Assembly (NCBI RefSeq): GCF_000166135.1
Contig: NC_014666.1
Location: 248,001-312,000 of the forward strand
Direction of reading: 5' to 3'
DNA length: 64,000 nt
Origin: Pseudofrankia inefficax
GTDB taxonomy: Bacteria > Actinomycetota > Actinomycetes > Frankiales > Frankiaceae
Shown: piece after piece, positions 17,851 to 26,805 of the stretch
How positions within the stretch are numbered: position 1 is the first letter of the stretch
Layout of the letters: each line of letters begins with the position of its first letter
Position numbers and translations under genes: made by a program
Notes under the pieces: generated by a model
What the model was told of the DNA's origin: nothing
The model's database searches: none
Seen by the model: only the letters and a program-made list of their open reading frames with translations

Positions 17851-19149
17851 TCACTTCTCCTCGTCGTCGGGGAGCTGGGCCGGACCGGCCCGGCGGACGT
17901 CCGCCGCGTGCCGCAGCCGGGCGGGGTCGCCGATGTCGGTCCGGTACTGGGCACCGGGCAGCGAGATCCGACTAATGGCCTCGTAGGCCGATCCTCGCGC
18001 GGACTCCAGGTTGGAACCGATCGCCGTGACGGACAACACCCGCCCGCCCGCGGAGACGACGGTTCCCTCGTCATCCCGCCTGGTGCCGGCGTGCAGGACG
18101 TCGACGCCCGCCAGCTTCCCCGCGGCGGCCAGCCCGCGGATGGGGTCGCCCAGCCGGGGCGCTCCCGGGTAGCCGGCGGCGGCCATCACAACGGTGATCG
18201 CGGCTCCGGAGCGCCACACCGGCGCGCGCCGGCCGGTCAGCACGTCGGTCAGCGGGGTGGTCAGCAGCGCGAGGATCGCCTGGGTCTCGGGGTCGCCGAA
18301 CCGGACGTTGAACTCCACCACCCGGGGCCCGTGCGCCGTCAGCGCGAGACCCGCGTACAGCAGGCCGGTGAACGGGGTGCCCCGCCGGGCCAGCTCGGCG
18401 ACCGTGGGGCGGATCACCGTCGCGACGATGTCCGCGGACAGGCCGCGCGACGCCCACGGCAGCGGGGTGTAGGCGCCCATCCCGCCGGTGTTCGGCCCGG
18501 TGTCGCCGTCGCCGATCCGCTTGTGGTCCTGCGCCGGCAGCAGCGGGAGCACCGTGCCGTCCTCGGCGACGACCGCGAACAGGGAGACCTCCGGGCCGTC
18601 GAGGTACTCCTCTAGCACCACCCGGTCGTCCGGCCCGCGCAGGCAGCCGCGCACGGCGGCGACCGCGGCGTCCCGGTCGTCGGTGACCGTGACGCCCTTG
18701 CCCGCGGCGAGACCGTCGTACTTGACCACGTAGGGCGGGCCGAACGCGTCCAGGTCAGCGAGCGCCGGCTCCACCTCGTTGTGGTCGCGGGCCGCGGCCG
18801 TCGGGACGCCGGCCGCGCGCATCACGTCCTTGGCGAAGGCCTTGCTGCCCTCCAGCCGCGCCGCGGCACCCGACGGCCCGAAGACCGGCAGCCCGCGGGC
18901 ACGCAGCTCGTCGGCTACGCCGGCGACCAGCGGGACCTCGGGCCCGACGATGGTCAGCTCGGCGCGGACCTCCTCGGCGAGCGCGGCGACGGCGTCCGGG
19001 TCGGCGACGTCCAGGGACCGGGGCTCGGCGATGTCCGCGGTGCCCGCGTTACCAGGGGCGCAGACGATCGAGCCGACCCGCGGGTCACGGGTCAGCGCGC
19101 GGCACAGCGCGTGCTCCCGCCCGCCCGAGCCGACGACGAGAACCTTCAT
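17851..19149 (-). CDS. purD: phosphoribosylamine-glycine ligase (GAR synthetase)
   Basis: 432 residues from ATG 19149; GTG 19155 would add two residues. MKVLVVGSGGREHAL opens the protein, and the ATP-grasp core has PYVVKYDGLAAGKGVTV, LLPAQDHKRIGDGDTGPNTG and EFNVRFGDPETQ. It joins glycine to phosphoribosylamine in step 2 of purine synthesis. It is directly followed by purE with stop/start overlap, indicating one transcript purD-purE-purB. Confidence 0.97.
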   Translation of the reverse strand: MKVLVVGSGGREHALCRALTRDPRVGSIVCAPGNAGTADIAEPRSLDVADPDAVAALAEEVRAELTIVGPEVPLVAGVADELRARGLPVFGPSGAAARLEGSKAFAKDVMRAAGVPTAAARDHNEVEPALADLDAFGPPYVVKYDGLAAGKGVTVTDDRDAAVAAVRGCLRGPDDRVVLEEYLDGPEVSLFAVVAEDGTVLPLLPAQDHKRIGDGDTGPNTGGMGAYTPLPWASRGLSADIVATVIRPTVAELARRGTPFTGLLYAGLALTAHGPRVVEFNVRFGDPETQAILALLTTPLTDVLTGRRAPVWRSGAAITVVMAAAGYPGAPRLGDPIRGLAAAGKLAGVDVLHAGTRRDDEGTVVSAGGRVLSVTAIGSNLESARGSAYEAISRISLPGAQYRTDIGDPARLRHAADVRRAGPAQLPDDEEK

Positions 19150-19336
19150 GCCCACGCCGTCACCCCGTCACGGCCGGACCCCGGCCGCCGGCCGGGAGGT
19201 CGCGGGCTGCCCTGGGCGTCGTGGCGCGTCATCGGTCCGTCGGTCCTTTGCCTGTCGCGGTGTCCCGGGGATGGGTGGGCCCGGGTTCCGTCGACGAGCG
19301 AGGCCCGGCCCGGCCGCACCTTACCCGCCCGGGCCA

Positions 19337-19372
19337 CCAGCCATGCCGCAAAGACCAGCCATGCGGCAAAGG
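19337..19372. repeat. 18-bp tandem duplication
   Basis: CCAGCCATGCCGCAAAGA is followed directly by CCAGCCATGCGGCAAAGG, 16 of 18 bases identical. It lies between the 3' end of the unknown gene and the purD start and may be part of the purD upstream region. Confidence 0.6.
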
Positions 19373-19394
19373 CGGTCGCTCTCGACGTACCGCG

Positions 19395-20693
19395 TCAGAG
19401 TCCCACGCCCGCCCGCCACAGCAGGCGGGCCATGCCGTCCACGAGATGCAGGGCGCACCGGCGGGCGTCGACCTCCGCCATGCCCTCGACGATCGACGGG
19501 GCGTCCACCGGCCAGACCCGGACCTGCCGGCCGAGACCGTCCAGCGGTGCCGGGTCCTCCCGCCCCTCGAAGGTCCGGCCGCCGGGCTCGACGAACAGGT
19601 GCAGCGACCGGCCGGCCGACGGGAAGCTCTCGCACCGCCAGTACAGCAGCGGCCAGGCCGTGAGCTGGTTCCGGCCGTGCCAGCGGGCCGGAGCCGGGCC
19701 GCCGCCGGCGGAGTCCCGGCCGCCGCGGCGGGACCGGCTCGGCGGGTCGCCGTCGGCGCGTCCCCGGCGGCCGGCCCGGTCAGGGCCGGTCCGGTGCGCC
19801 TGGTCGCCTTCGGCGCCTCGCCGGCCGAGGGGACGAGTAGTCGGTCCCTCGGCCAGGTCCGGCAGGCCGATCCGGGTGGCTCGGACCACGCTGGGCCGGC
19901 CGCGGCGCGGCGCGGCGGTCAGCGACGGATCCCCGGGGGGATCCGTCGGCAGCGCCGCGCGAGGGCGCCCCTCGCCGCGGTGACGGGCCAGCCGTGGCAC
20001 GTCACGCACCACCCGCAACGTCACCGGCGGGACCAGCTCGGCCTCCGCGCACAGCTCCAGGAACGCGGCCAGCTGCGCCTCGACGTGCGCGGCGATCGCC
20101 GCCGAACGCTCCCGGCGCAGCGTCTCCACCCGCTGCGCGCTGCGCACCCAGTGGCTGCCCCGCAGCAGGACGTCGGTGAGTGCGTCGGGCAGCGCCTCGC
20201 CGCTCGGCGAGAAGCCCACCTTCCAGGCGTCGGCGTCCCGAGCCGGGTCGACGTCCCCAAGTCGGTGCGACCCCCGGGTGGCGCGGTAGTCCCCAGCCGC
20301 GGAGCGGCGCCACGTCCGGTCGTCGGCCGCGGCGAGCTCGCCCAGCTGGGCCGGGCCTCGACGGACCACGACCGCGCCCGTGACCGTGTCGCCGGATGCG
20401 GCCGGGGGTTCGGCGGCTGGGCCGAACCCGGCGCCGGACGGCGGCCCCAGCTGATCCGGCGCCGGCGCGAAGCTGTCCTCCCGGCGAGCCTCCGGCGGCC
20501 CCGGTGGTTCGGCCCGTGGTGCGGACGACTCCTCAAACGGGCGGGCGACCAACCGATCCACCTCCCGGCAACTACGCAACGTGACCAATGAAGCGTCACG
20601 CGCAGCAGCCCAACGCGCAAGGCGATCGACCGGAACCGGCGCTTGCGCGCCTTCGGTCGCTCCGCCGTCTCGGGCGCTTTGCGCCCTCGCCAA
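19395..20693 (-). CDS. unknown protein inside the purine cluster
   Basis: Up to 432 residues; the frame starts at TTG 20693, but the real start is unclear and GTG 20558 or TTG 20582 are alternatives. I do not recognise a family. Two parts look folded: about residues 150-235 (AWKVGFSPSGEALPDALTDV, then a helix rich in R, E and A) and the last 90 residues (NQLTAWPLLYWRCESFPSAG, then RQVRVWPVDAPSIVEGMAEV). The middle (about 235-335) is proline- and arginine-rich linker. It lies between purA and purD on the same strand. No catalytic motif is seen. Confidence 0.6.
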   Translation of the reverse strand: MARAQSARDGGATEGAQAPVPVDRLARWAAARDASLVTLRSCREVDRLVARPFEESSAPRAEPPGPPEARREDSFAPAPDQLGPPSGAGFGPAAEPPAASGDTVTGAVVVRRGPAQLGELAAADDRTWRRSAAGDYRATRGSHRLGDVDPARDADAWKVGFSPSGEALPDALTDVLLRGSHWVRSAQRVETLRRERSAAIAAHVEAQLAAFLELCAEAELVPPVTLRVVRDVPRLARHRGEGRPRAALPTDPPGDPSLTAAPRRGRPSVVRATRIGLPDLAEGPTTRPLGRRGAEGDQAHRTGPDRAGRRGRADGDPPSRSRRGGRDSAGGGPAPARWHGRNQLTAWPLLYWRCESFPSAGRSLHLFVEPGGRTFEGREDPAPLDGLGRQVRVWPVDAPSIVEGMAEVDARRCALHLVDGMARLLWRAGVGL

Positions 20694-20784
20694 CGTGGAT
20701 CGAGGCGCACGGGGGAGCTACGGGGGTGGGCTGATCCAGGGTCGGGAGCTGGGTCGCCTTACGTCGTCTGGTCGCCGACTTGGT

Positions 20785-22104
<1,320 letters not shown>

Positions 22105-22208
22105 TCACGCTTCTGATCGCCGCGACGTGCGCCGACGCTCGGACCGCTGTCCCAGACGCACCTGGGACAGCGGAACCGGCCGCCCGAACGGGCCGCGCGA
22201 GGCCGGTG

Positions 22209-22640
22209 TCAGGGTGCGAGCGGGCCGAGCTGGTCCGGTGCGCTCGGGTCGCAGTCGACCAGGAAGGCGCGGATCCGCGTGACCTCCTCGGTCTCGCCGA
22301 TGGCGTCGGCGGCCCGGCCGAGCGCGGCCAGCGCGCGCAGGAAGCCGCGGTTCGGCTCGTGCGACCAGGGGACCGGCCCGTGCCCGCGCCAACCGGACCG
22401 GCGCAGCACGTCCAGCCCGCGGTGGTAGCCGGTGCGGGCGTAGGCGTAGGCCTCGACCGCGCGGCCGCCGTCGAGCGCGCCTTCGGCGAGGGCCGCCCAG
22501 GCTGCGCTGGACGCGGGGAACTCGGCCGCGACGTCGACGGCTGCCTTGCCGGCGGCCAGCGCGGTGGCACCGGGCTCGGTCGGCAGCAGCGTCGCCGGTG
22601 GCCCACCAAGCAGGTCCGGCCGGCCGGAGGGAGAGGTCAT
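22209..22640 (-). CDS. DUF3151 family protein
   Basis: 143 residues from ATG 22640. The segment TGYHRGLDVLRRSGWRGHGP followed by VPWSHEPNRGFLRALAALGR is the recognisable core of DUF3151, an actinobacterial helical protein of unknown function with a TPR-like look, often found beside fba and purA as here. The frame is open far upstream through the rpf gene in another phase, but the family start is at 22640. Confidence 0.85.
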   Translation of the reverse strand: MTSPSGRPDLLGGPPATLLPTEPGATALAAGKAAVDVAAEFPASSAAWAALAEGALDGGRAVEAYAYARTGYHRGLDVLRRSGWRGHGPVPWSHEPNRGFLRALAALGRAADAIGETEEVTRIRAFLVDCDPSAPDQLGPLAP

Positions 22641-22669
22641 GGGCCAACCGTAGTGGACCCGGGGCTCGG

Positions 22670-23422
22670 CTAGCCCGTGACGGTCGCGTTCCAGAGGTTC
22701 TCGCCGACCACGCCGGGCTGGCCGTCGCTCACCTTGGTGAGGTACGAGTACAGCGCGGCGACACCCTGGGACTGGGCGCCGAACTTGCCGTCGACCGCGA
22801 GGGCGAAGCCCTGGTCGTGCATCTGGTTCTGCCAGACGTAGGCGTCGGCGCGGACCTTGTTCGCGTCGGCCGCGGAGATCGTGCCGTGGAAGCCCGAGGA
22901 CTGGACCTCCGCCTTGGCCTTGTCGAGTGTCATGGCCGGCTCGGCCGGCTGCAGCGCCTGCTGCAGTGAGCCGCCGGAGGCCGACGACGAGACCCCGATC
23001 GGGCCGTTGCTGGACAGGCCGAGCTTGCGCGAGCAGGCGGGCCATGGCGACCAGCCGCGCGAGTTGTAGAGGCGGTAGGCCGCCTCGTCCTGCACGGCGG
23101 GGGCTGCCTGGTCCGGCCGGCCCGAGTAGCCGAGGCCCTGCCAGGTCCGTACGTCGAACTGGTACGCGCCGTAGAAGCCGTTGCCGGTGTTGATCGAGTA
23201 GTTGCCGCCGGACTCGCACTGGCGCAGGCGGGCGAAGTCGTCCGGGGTCGCGGCTCCGGCGGGCATCGCGGTGACCGCGAGGCCGCTGCCGACGAGCGCG
23301 GTGACCGCGCCGGTGGTGCGCAGCACCCGGACGGTCGTGGACGGGCCCTGCGGCTGGGCGCGGTGACGGCCCCCGGTTCTGCGCTCGGCGGGCCGGAGTT
23401 GGCCCGTCTGCTCAGACGGCAT
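22670..23422 (-). CDS. Rpf-like secreted transglycosylase with peptidoglycan-binding domain
   Basis: 250 residues, ATG 23422 placed just after a c-di-AMP riboswitch. A hydrophobic signal segment (TGAVTALVGSGLAVTAMPAG) ends near residue 58. Residues 62-135 form the Rpf/transglycosylase-like domain with catalytic Glu70 in RQCESGGNYS, then GFYGAYQFDVRTWQGLGYSG. The C-terminal 60 residues (ADAYVWQNQMHDQGFALAVDG) are a peptidoglycan-binding repeat. Such enzymes cut wall glycan during resuscitation or germination. It resembles the second copy at 24171-25016. Confidence 0.9.
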   Translation of the reverse strand: MPSEQTGQLRPAERRTGGRHRAQPQGPSTTVRVLRTTGAVTALVGSGLAVTAMPAGAATPDDFARLRQCESGGNYSINTGNGFYGAYQFDVRTWQGLGYSGRPDQAAPAVQDEAAYRLYNSRGWSPWPACSRKLGLSSNGPIGVSSSASGGSLQQALQPAEPAMTLDKAKAEVQSSGFHGTISAADANKVRADAYVWQNQMHDQGFALAVDGKFGAQSQGVAALYSYLTKVSDGQPGVVGENLWNATVTG

Positions 23423-23427
23423 GTCCG

Positions 23428-23645
23428 ATCCTTCCCTGCGCCTGCGGGGTGAGCTGTCGGGTTCGGGCTGGGACTGCCCGGCCGGCGCGCCGTGCTCTCG
23501 CGAGCCCGGATTGCCGGCTACACCCCAAGGACTCGGCTGTTGCCGGGTCCGAAAGTGGGTCCCCCGCTCCTGCCGAACGGATCAGCGCCCTTGGATCAGG
23601 GACGGTGTACATGCGGGTGGGGCAGGATTCGGCGTCCGCCCGCAC
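23428..23645 (-). promoter_or_regulatory. c-di-AMP (ydaO/yuaA-type) riboswitch upstream of the first rpf gene
   Basis: Read on the minus strand, the 5' part has GCCGAATCCTGCCCC, then GGCAGGAGCGGGGGACCC; the 3' part has AACCCGACAGCTCACCCCG and GCAGGCGCAGGGAAGG, ending 5 bases before the rpf ATG. These match the conserved GCCGAATCC, GGAACC and CCCGACAGCUAAC...AGGC...GGAAGG blocks of the ydaO class. Known actinobacterial examples lower rpf expression when c-di-AMP is high. Boundaries are approximate. Confidence 0.88.
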
Positions 23646-23827
23646 GACTCGCCCAGGAGAGACGAGTAGTTCCGGACTGTAGCGAGTGGGGCGTCAGGGC
23701 CGCAAACCGGGCTCCTCTTGACATCGAGGGCCGAGCGGGTCATCTGCCGCACGGGTTGGTCGGGTCGCAGGTGCTTGGGCCAGGCCCGGCTGGGGGCCGA
23801 CTAGGCCAGGTCCGCTTGGGCGAGGGT

Positions 23828-23873
23828 CCGCGGACCGGGGCCGCCTCTGAAGACGGGCGGCCCCGGTCCGCGG
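23828..23873. terminator. perfect 18-bp hairpin in the inter-rpf region
   Basis: CCGCGGACCGGGGCCGCC and GGCGGCCCCGGTCCGCGG pair perfectly around a 10-base loop. It sits in the 525-base gene-free stretch between the second rpf stop (24171) and the upstream end of the first riboswitch, so it probably ends the second rpf transcript. I see no gene in 23646-24170. Confidence 0.65.
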
Positions 23874-24170
23874 CTGGCACGGCGGTGCCGGCCGGAGCGG
23901 GAACAGGGCTGTGGCCGTCCCACGTCCGGCTGGCCGCCGACTGGGTGGGGATGGGCCGGTTACCGGCCAAGCGAAGAGCCCACGACCGTTTGGGGGGTTC
24001 GGTCGGCGAGGGGCTCCGCGTTACCGGGCGTCCCGACCGGTGGCACCGGCGCCGTGCCGGTCCGAGCGGGACCTCGTTCGGCGGGCCCGCGGGCGCGGCT
24101 CACGGCCGGTGATCCGGGTCAGCCGGTCGGGGTCCGTCGGTCGGGGTGAGGCGGGCGTGGGGGTGCCGGG

Positions 24171-25016
24171 CTAGGCGAAGGTCGCGGCCCAGGTCTGCGG
24201 GCCGACGACGCCGTCGACGACCAGGCCCTTCGCGGCTTGCAACTGACGGGCCGCGGCGGCCGACACCGGGCCATAGCTGCCGTCGACGGCGAGCGGGTAG
24301 CCGATCGCGGTCATCCGCTCCTGCCAGTGGGCGACGTCGGCGCGGTACTGCCCGACCAGGGCCGTCGTGAACGGCAGCTGTGCCGTCGTGTTGACCGCCG
24401 GCGCCGCCAGGGAGGTTCTGTTGGCCGACCGGGAAGCCTGGGGCACGGCGGACGCGCTGGCCCCCGGCGCGAGCTGGTCGGCGCCCATGCCGCGGCCGCA
24501 GAGCGGCCATTGGCCGAATCCAGAACGCTGCGCCAACCGCAGTGCGGCCTCGTCCTGAACCGCCTGTGGCGCGTCACTCGGCAGTCCTGAATATCCCAGG
24601 CTCGCCCAGGTCCCCTGCGAGAACTGGTATGCGCCGTAATAACCGTTGCCGGTATTGGCGGAATAGTTTCCGCCGGACTCGCACTGGCGCAGCTGCGCCC
24701 ACGTTGAAGAAGCACTGGCAGGAGTCGCCACGGCGATTGCGCCGCCTACCGCCGCCACGATTACGGGCACTGCGGCGATGCCCTGTCGTATCCGGCGGGT
24801 TGGGTGGGTCAATGCCCGTCGGGGTTCCTTCCGGACCGGCGTGGCCGAGCGGTGCGGCCGGTCCGGGGTGTCGGCGATCCGAGCGGTCGCCGGCCGGTGG
24901 TGCCTGGTGCTGGTGTCTCGCACGCTTGCGTTGCCGGCGTGTGCGCGGCAGGCCGTCGGCGGGGCACAGTGCCCGCCGGACATGGGATGTCGGCCAGGGT
25001 TACGTGCTTCGGACAT
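24171..25016 (-). CDS. second Rpf-like secreted transglycosylase with peptidoglycan-binding domain
   Basis: 281 residues from ATG 25016, 9 bases after the riboswitch end. About 75 basic residues precede the hydrophobic segment (GIAAVPVIVAAVGGAIAVAT), unusually long for a signal peptide, so a later start is possible. The Rpf domain has Glu113 in RQCESGGNYSA and GYYGAYQFSQGTWASLGYSG. The C-terminus (VAHWQERMTAIGYPLAVDGS, then VVDGVVGPQTW) is a peptidoglycan-binding type 1 repeat. It is a tandem relative of the 22670-23422 gene, in the same orientation, with its own riboswitch. Confidence 0.9.
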   Translation of the reverse strand: MSEARNPGRHPMSGGHCAPPTACRAHAGNASVRDTSTRHHRPATARIADTPDRPHRSATPVRKEPRRALTHPTRRIRQGIAAVPVIVAAVGGAIAVATPASASSTWAQLRQCESGGNYSANTGNGYYGAYQFSQGTWASLGYSGLPSDAPQAVQDEAALRLAQRSGFGQWPLCGRGMGADQLAPGASASAVPQASRSANRTSLAAPAVNTTAQLPFTTALVGQYRADVAHWQERMTAIGYPLAVDGSYGPVSAAAARQLQAAKGLVVDGVVGPQTWAATFA

Positions 25017-25025
25017 GGGTGGTAG

Positions 25026-25335
25026 CCCTTTCCCCACGCCTGCGAGGTGAGCTGTCGGGTTCGGGCTGGGAAGAGAATTGCCCGGCCGAATGACGTGTCC
25101 TTTTGTGTCCTCGAAAGCGCATGGAACGCGCCCGCGACGACCGCGGAAGTCAGTCGGCTTCACCCCTAGGACGCCCTGGTGGGTTAGGCCCAGGCGCGGC
25201 ACTCATGTGGCCGCGCGGGCGGATGCCCGATTCTTCCAGGATCTCTGGGTACGGCGTCCGGAGTCGGTTCCCCCGTTCCTGCCACTGGGTTCAAAACACA
25301 TCGGGGCGGGGGCAGGATTCGGCGTGCCGCCCGAT
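25026..25335 (-). promoter_or_regulatory. c-di-AMP (ydaO/yuaA-type) riboswitch upstream of the second rpf gene
   Basis: On the minus strand the order is GCCGAATCCTGCCCCC, then GGCAGGAACGGGGGAACCG, and near the 3' end AACCCGACAGCTCACCTCG and GCAGGCGTGGGGAAAGGG. These are the same conserved blocks as in the first copy. The element is about 90 bases longer, mostly in the region between the two conserved halves, suggesting an extended variable helix. Boundaries are approximate. Confidence 0.88.
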
Positions 25336-25799
25336 GGGTGCCTGACCTGTCGTCTGGCACGGCGAAGACCATAACCACATTCCTCGGCGTGGCGACAAGC
25401 ATTGAATAGGGTGCGTGAAAAAGGACACACCCGCGTGTCGGTGCTTGAGGTCGATCCCGGCCGGTGTTAACGCGCGCGTACGCGCGCTCATCTGTTTCTA
25501 TCGGGGTCGCCAACCGGTGTGTCGGCGCCCGGAGTCGACTATCGGAGAGCTGCCGAATTCGTCCCGCAACGGCCCGGATGAAGCGGGAACGTGGCGCACA
25601 CGCACGACTGTGTGGTCCGCCCGTCGCGCCGGAAAACAAACCTACGATTCTGCCGCCCGAGACGTCCGTTCGACGCGCCGACACCCGGATTGCGATCCTG
25701 GGCACATCTGTTCCGGCCATCCCGGTATGTACACCAGGTAGTTGTGTGATTGCGGATTGCTCGCAATACGTTCGGCGTGTCGATCTTCGGCGGGCGAGC
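25336..25799. other. promoter-side gap upstream of the second riboswitch
   Basis: Has AT-richer patches (25365-25425 and 25460-25520) that should contain the promoter of the second rpf transcript. A CG-rich palindromic run, ACGCGCGTACGCGCG, lies at 25470-25484. No gene with credible codon bias is visible. Confidence 0.45.
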
Positions 25800-26100
25800 C
25801 CGTGGCTCGTTCGTGGTCCGCCGACGGGGCGCTCAGTGGTCCAGCCGGGACGCGAGTGATCCGGACCCCGCACAGTGGGTCCCGGCCGGGTGTGAGTGAT
25901 CCCCCCCCGGCGCAGTGGGTCCGGGCCAGGCCCCAGCGATCCGGGCGGGGGGTGGTGGTCCAAAGCGAAGGCGGTGATCCGGGCCGGCACGGCGATCCGG
26001 CCCTGGCATGGTGATCTAGGACGGGTGCGTGATCCGGACGGGCGCGGGGTGATCTGGGGCGGACGCGGAGCCTAGGGCGGGCGCGATGGTCCGTGTCCGG
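25800..26100. repeat. degenerate tandem array of about 17-22 bp units
   Basis: Roughly a dozen units begin with GTGATCCGG or a close variant (AGTGATCC, GCGATCCGG, GTGATCTGG, GTGGTCC), each followed by a GC-rich GGCGGGCGC- or GGCACGG-like tail. Unit length drifts, so it is a diverged minisatellite rather than a coding repeat. It lies in the longest gene-free stretch of the chromosome part of the window (25336-26805). Confidence 0.65.
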
Positions 26101-26213
26101 TGCGGGGGATCTGTCGAGCCGGGGTGCGGGACGGGCGTCGGCGGCGAAAGTGTCCTTGAGCACACATCGGGGCCGCTATTCGAAGGTGGCCCCGCCGGAG
26201 CGAACCTTGCGGC
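26072..26213. repeat. diverged duplicate of the fba 3' flank, copy 1
   Basis: Shares GGCGGGCGCG, AAGTGTCCTTGA, CACACATCGGGGCCGC, TTCGAAGG and GAACNTGCGGCT in the same order and spacing with 26626-26770. In this copy the hairpin (CATCGGGGCCGC / GGTGGCCCCG) has lost part of its pairing. It looks like an old segmental duplication that carried a terminator. Confidence 0.7.
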
Positions 26214-26320
26214 TTGGACGGCGTCTCTAGCCGAACCGGCGTGAGCGCGCCGATTGGGCCAGGCCTGTCGGGCCCTGCTGTGGATCTTCCTGTCGGGCCC
26301 ACCGTCATCTTGGTGTAAGT

Positions 26321-26393
26321 GATCGCCGTTTGAGCCCTGGGATGGTCGGAGAAAACGCCTGATCACGACCACGCGAGGGCCAAAGTAGCGATC
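26321..26393. repeat. 73-bp palindromic repeat, copy B
   Basis: Begins GATCGCCGTTTGAGCCCT and ends GAGGGCCAAAGTAGCGATC, with inner arms GATGGTCG and CACGACCAC. It is a diverged member of the 72-73 bp family, located between the degenerate array and fba. Confidence 0.85.
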
Positions 26394-26625
26394 TCTGGCC
26401 GGCCACCGGGCCGGCGGGACGCCGGTACCCCCGTTGATCATCGCGTCACGTCCGGTTTCCCTGCGCAGCTGGCGATCGCTGGCGGTCAGTCGCGGCTGCC
26501 GGGTCATGATCGCGATCTAGGTGGCGAAATCGGCGTCCGTGCGCGACTTGTGTCTTTTCTCTCCGCTCGGCTGGCGATCATGGTCGGGACCGATCGAAGA
26601 GCCCCGTCGGGTGGGCAATCTAGCG

Positions 26626-26770
26626 CCCACAGGCGGGCGCGGCGGTCCGGGTCGGGGACGGTGGATCTTCGGGCCGGAGTCTCAGGATGGGTAACCGCGG
26701 CGAAGTGTCCTTGAACACACATCGGGGCCGCCCCTTCGAAGGGCGGCCCCGATGAAGGAGAACGTGCGGC
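26626..26770. repeat. diverged duplicate of the fba 3' flank, copy 2
   Basis: The copy adjoining fba; aligns with 26072-26213 over about 140 bases. It keeps a fully paired terminator hairpin, so it is likely the functional version. 26214-26625 between the copies holds no gene, only palindrome copy B. Confidence 0.7.
26720..26754 (-). terminator. fba terminator hairpin
   Basis: CATCGGGGCCGCCC and GGGCGGCCCCGATG form a perfect 14-bp stem with a 7-base loop (CTTCGAA), 52 bases beyond the fba stop codon. Confidence 0.85.
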
Positions 26771-26805
26771 TCGGGCGGGCGCCCCCAGCCGACCTGGTGC
26801 GGGGG

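Noticed and set aside
25336-26805. A CRISPR array in the repeat-rich gap before fba
   Set aside because: The units are directly adjacent and degenerate, with no constant repeat separated by unique spacers, and no cas genes are nearby.
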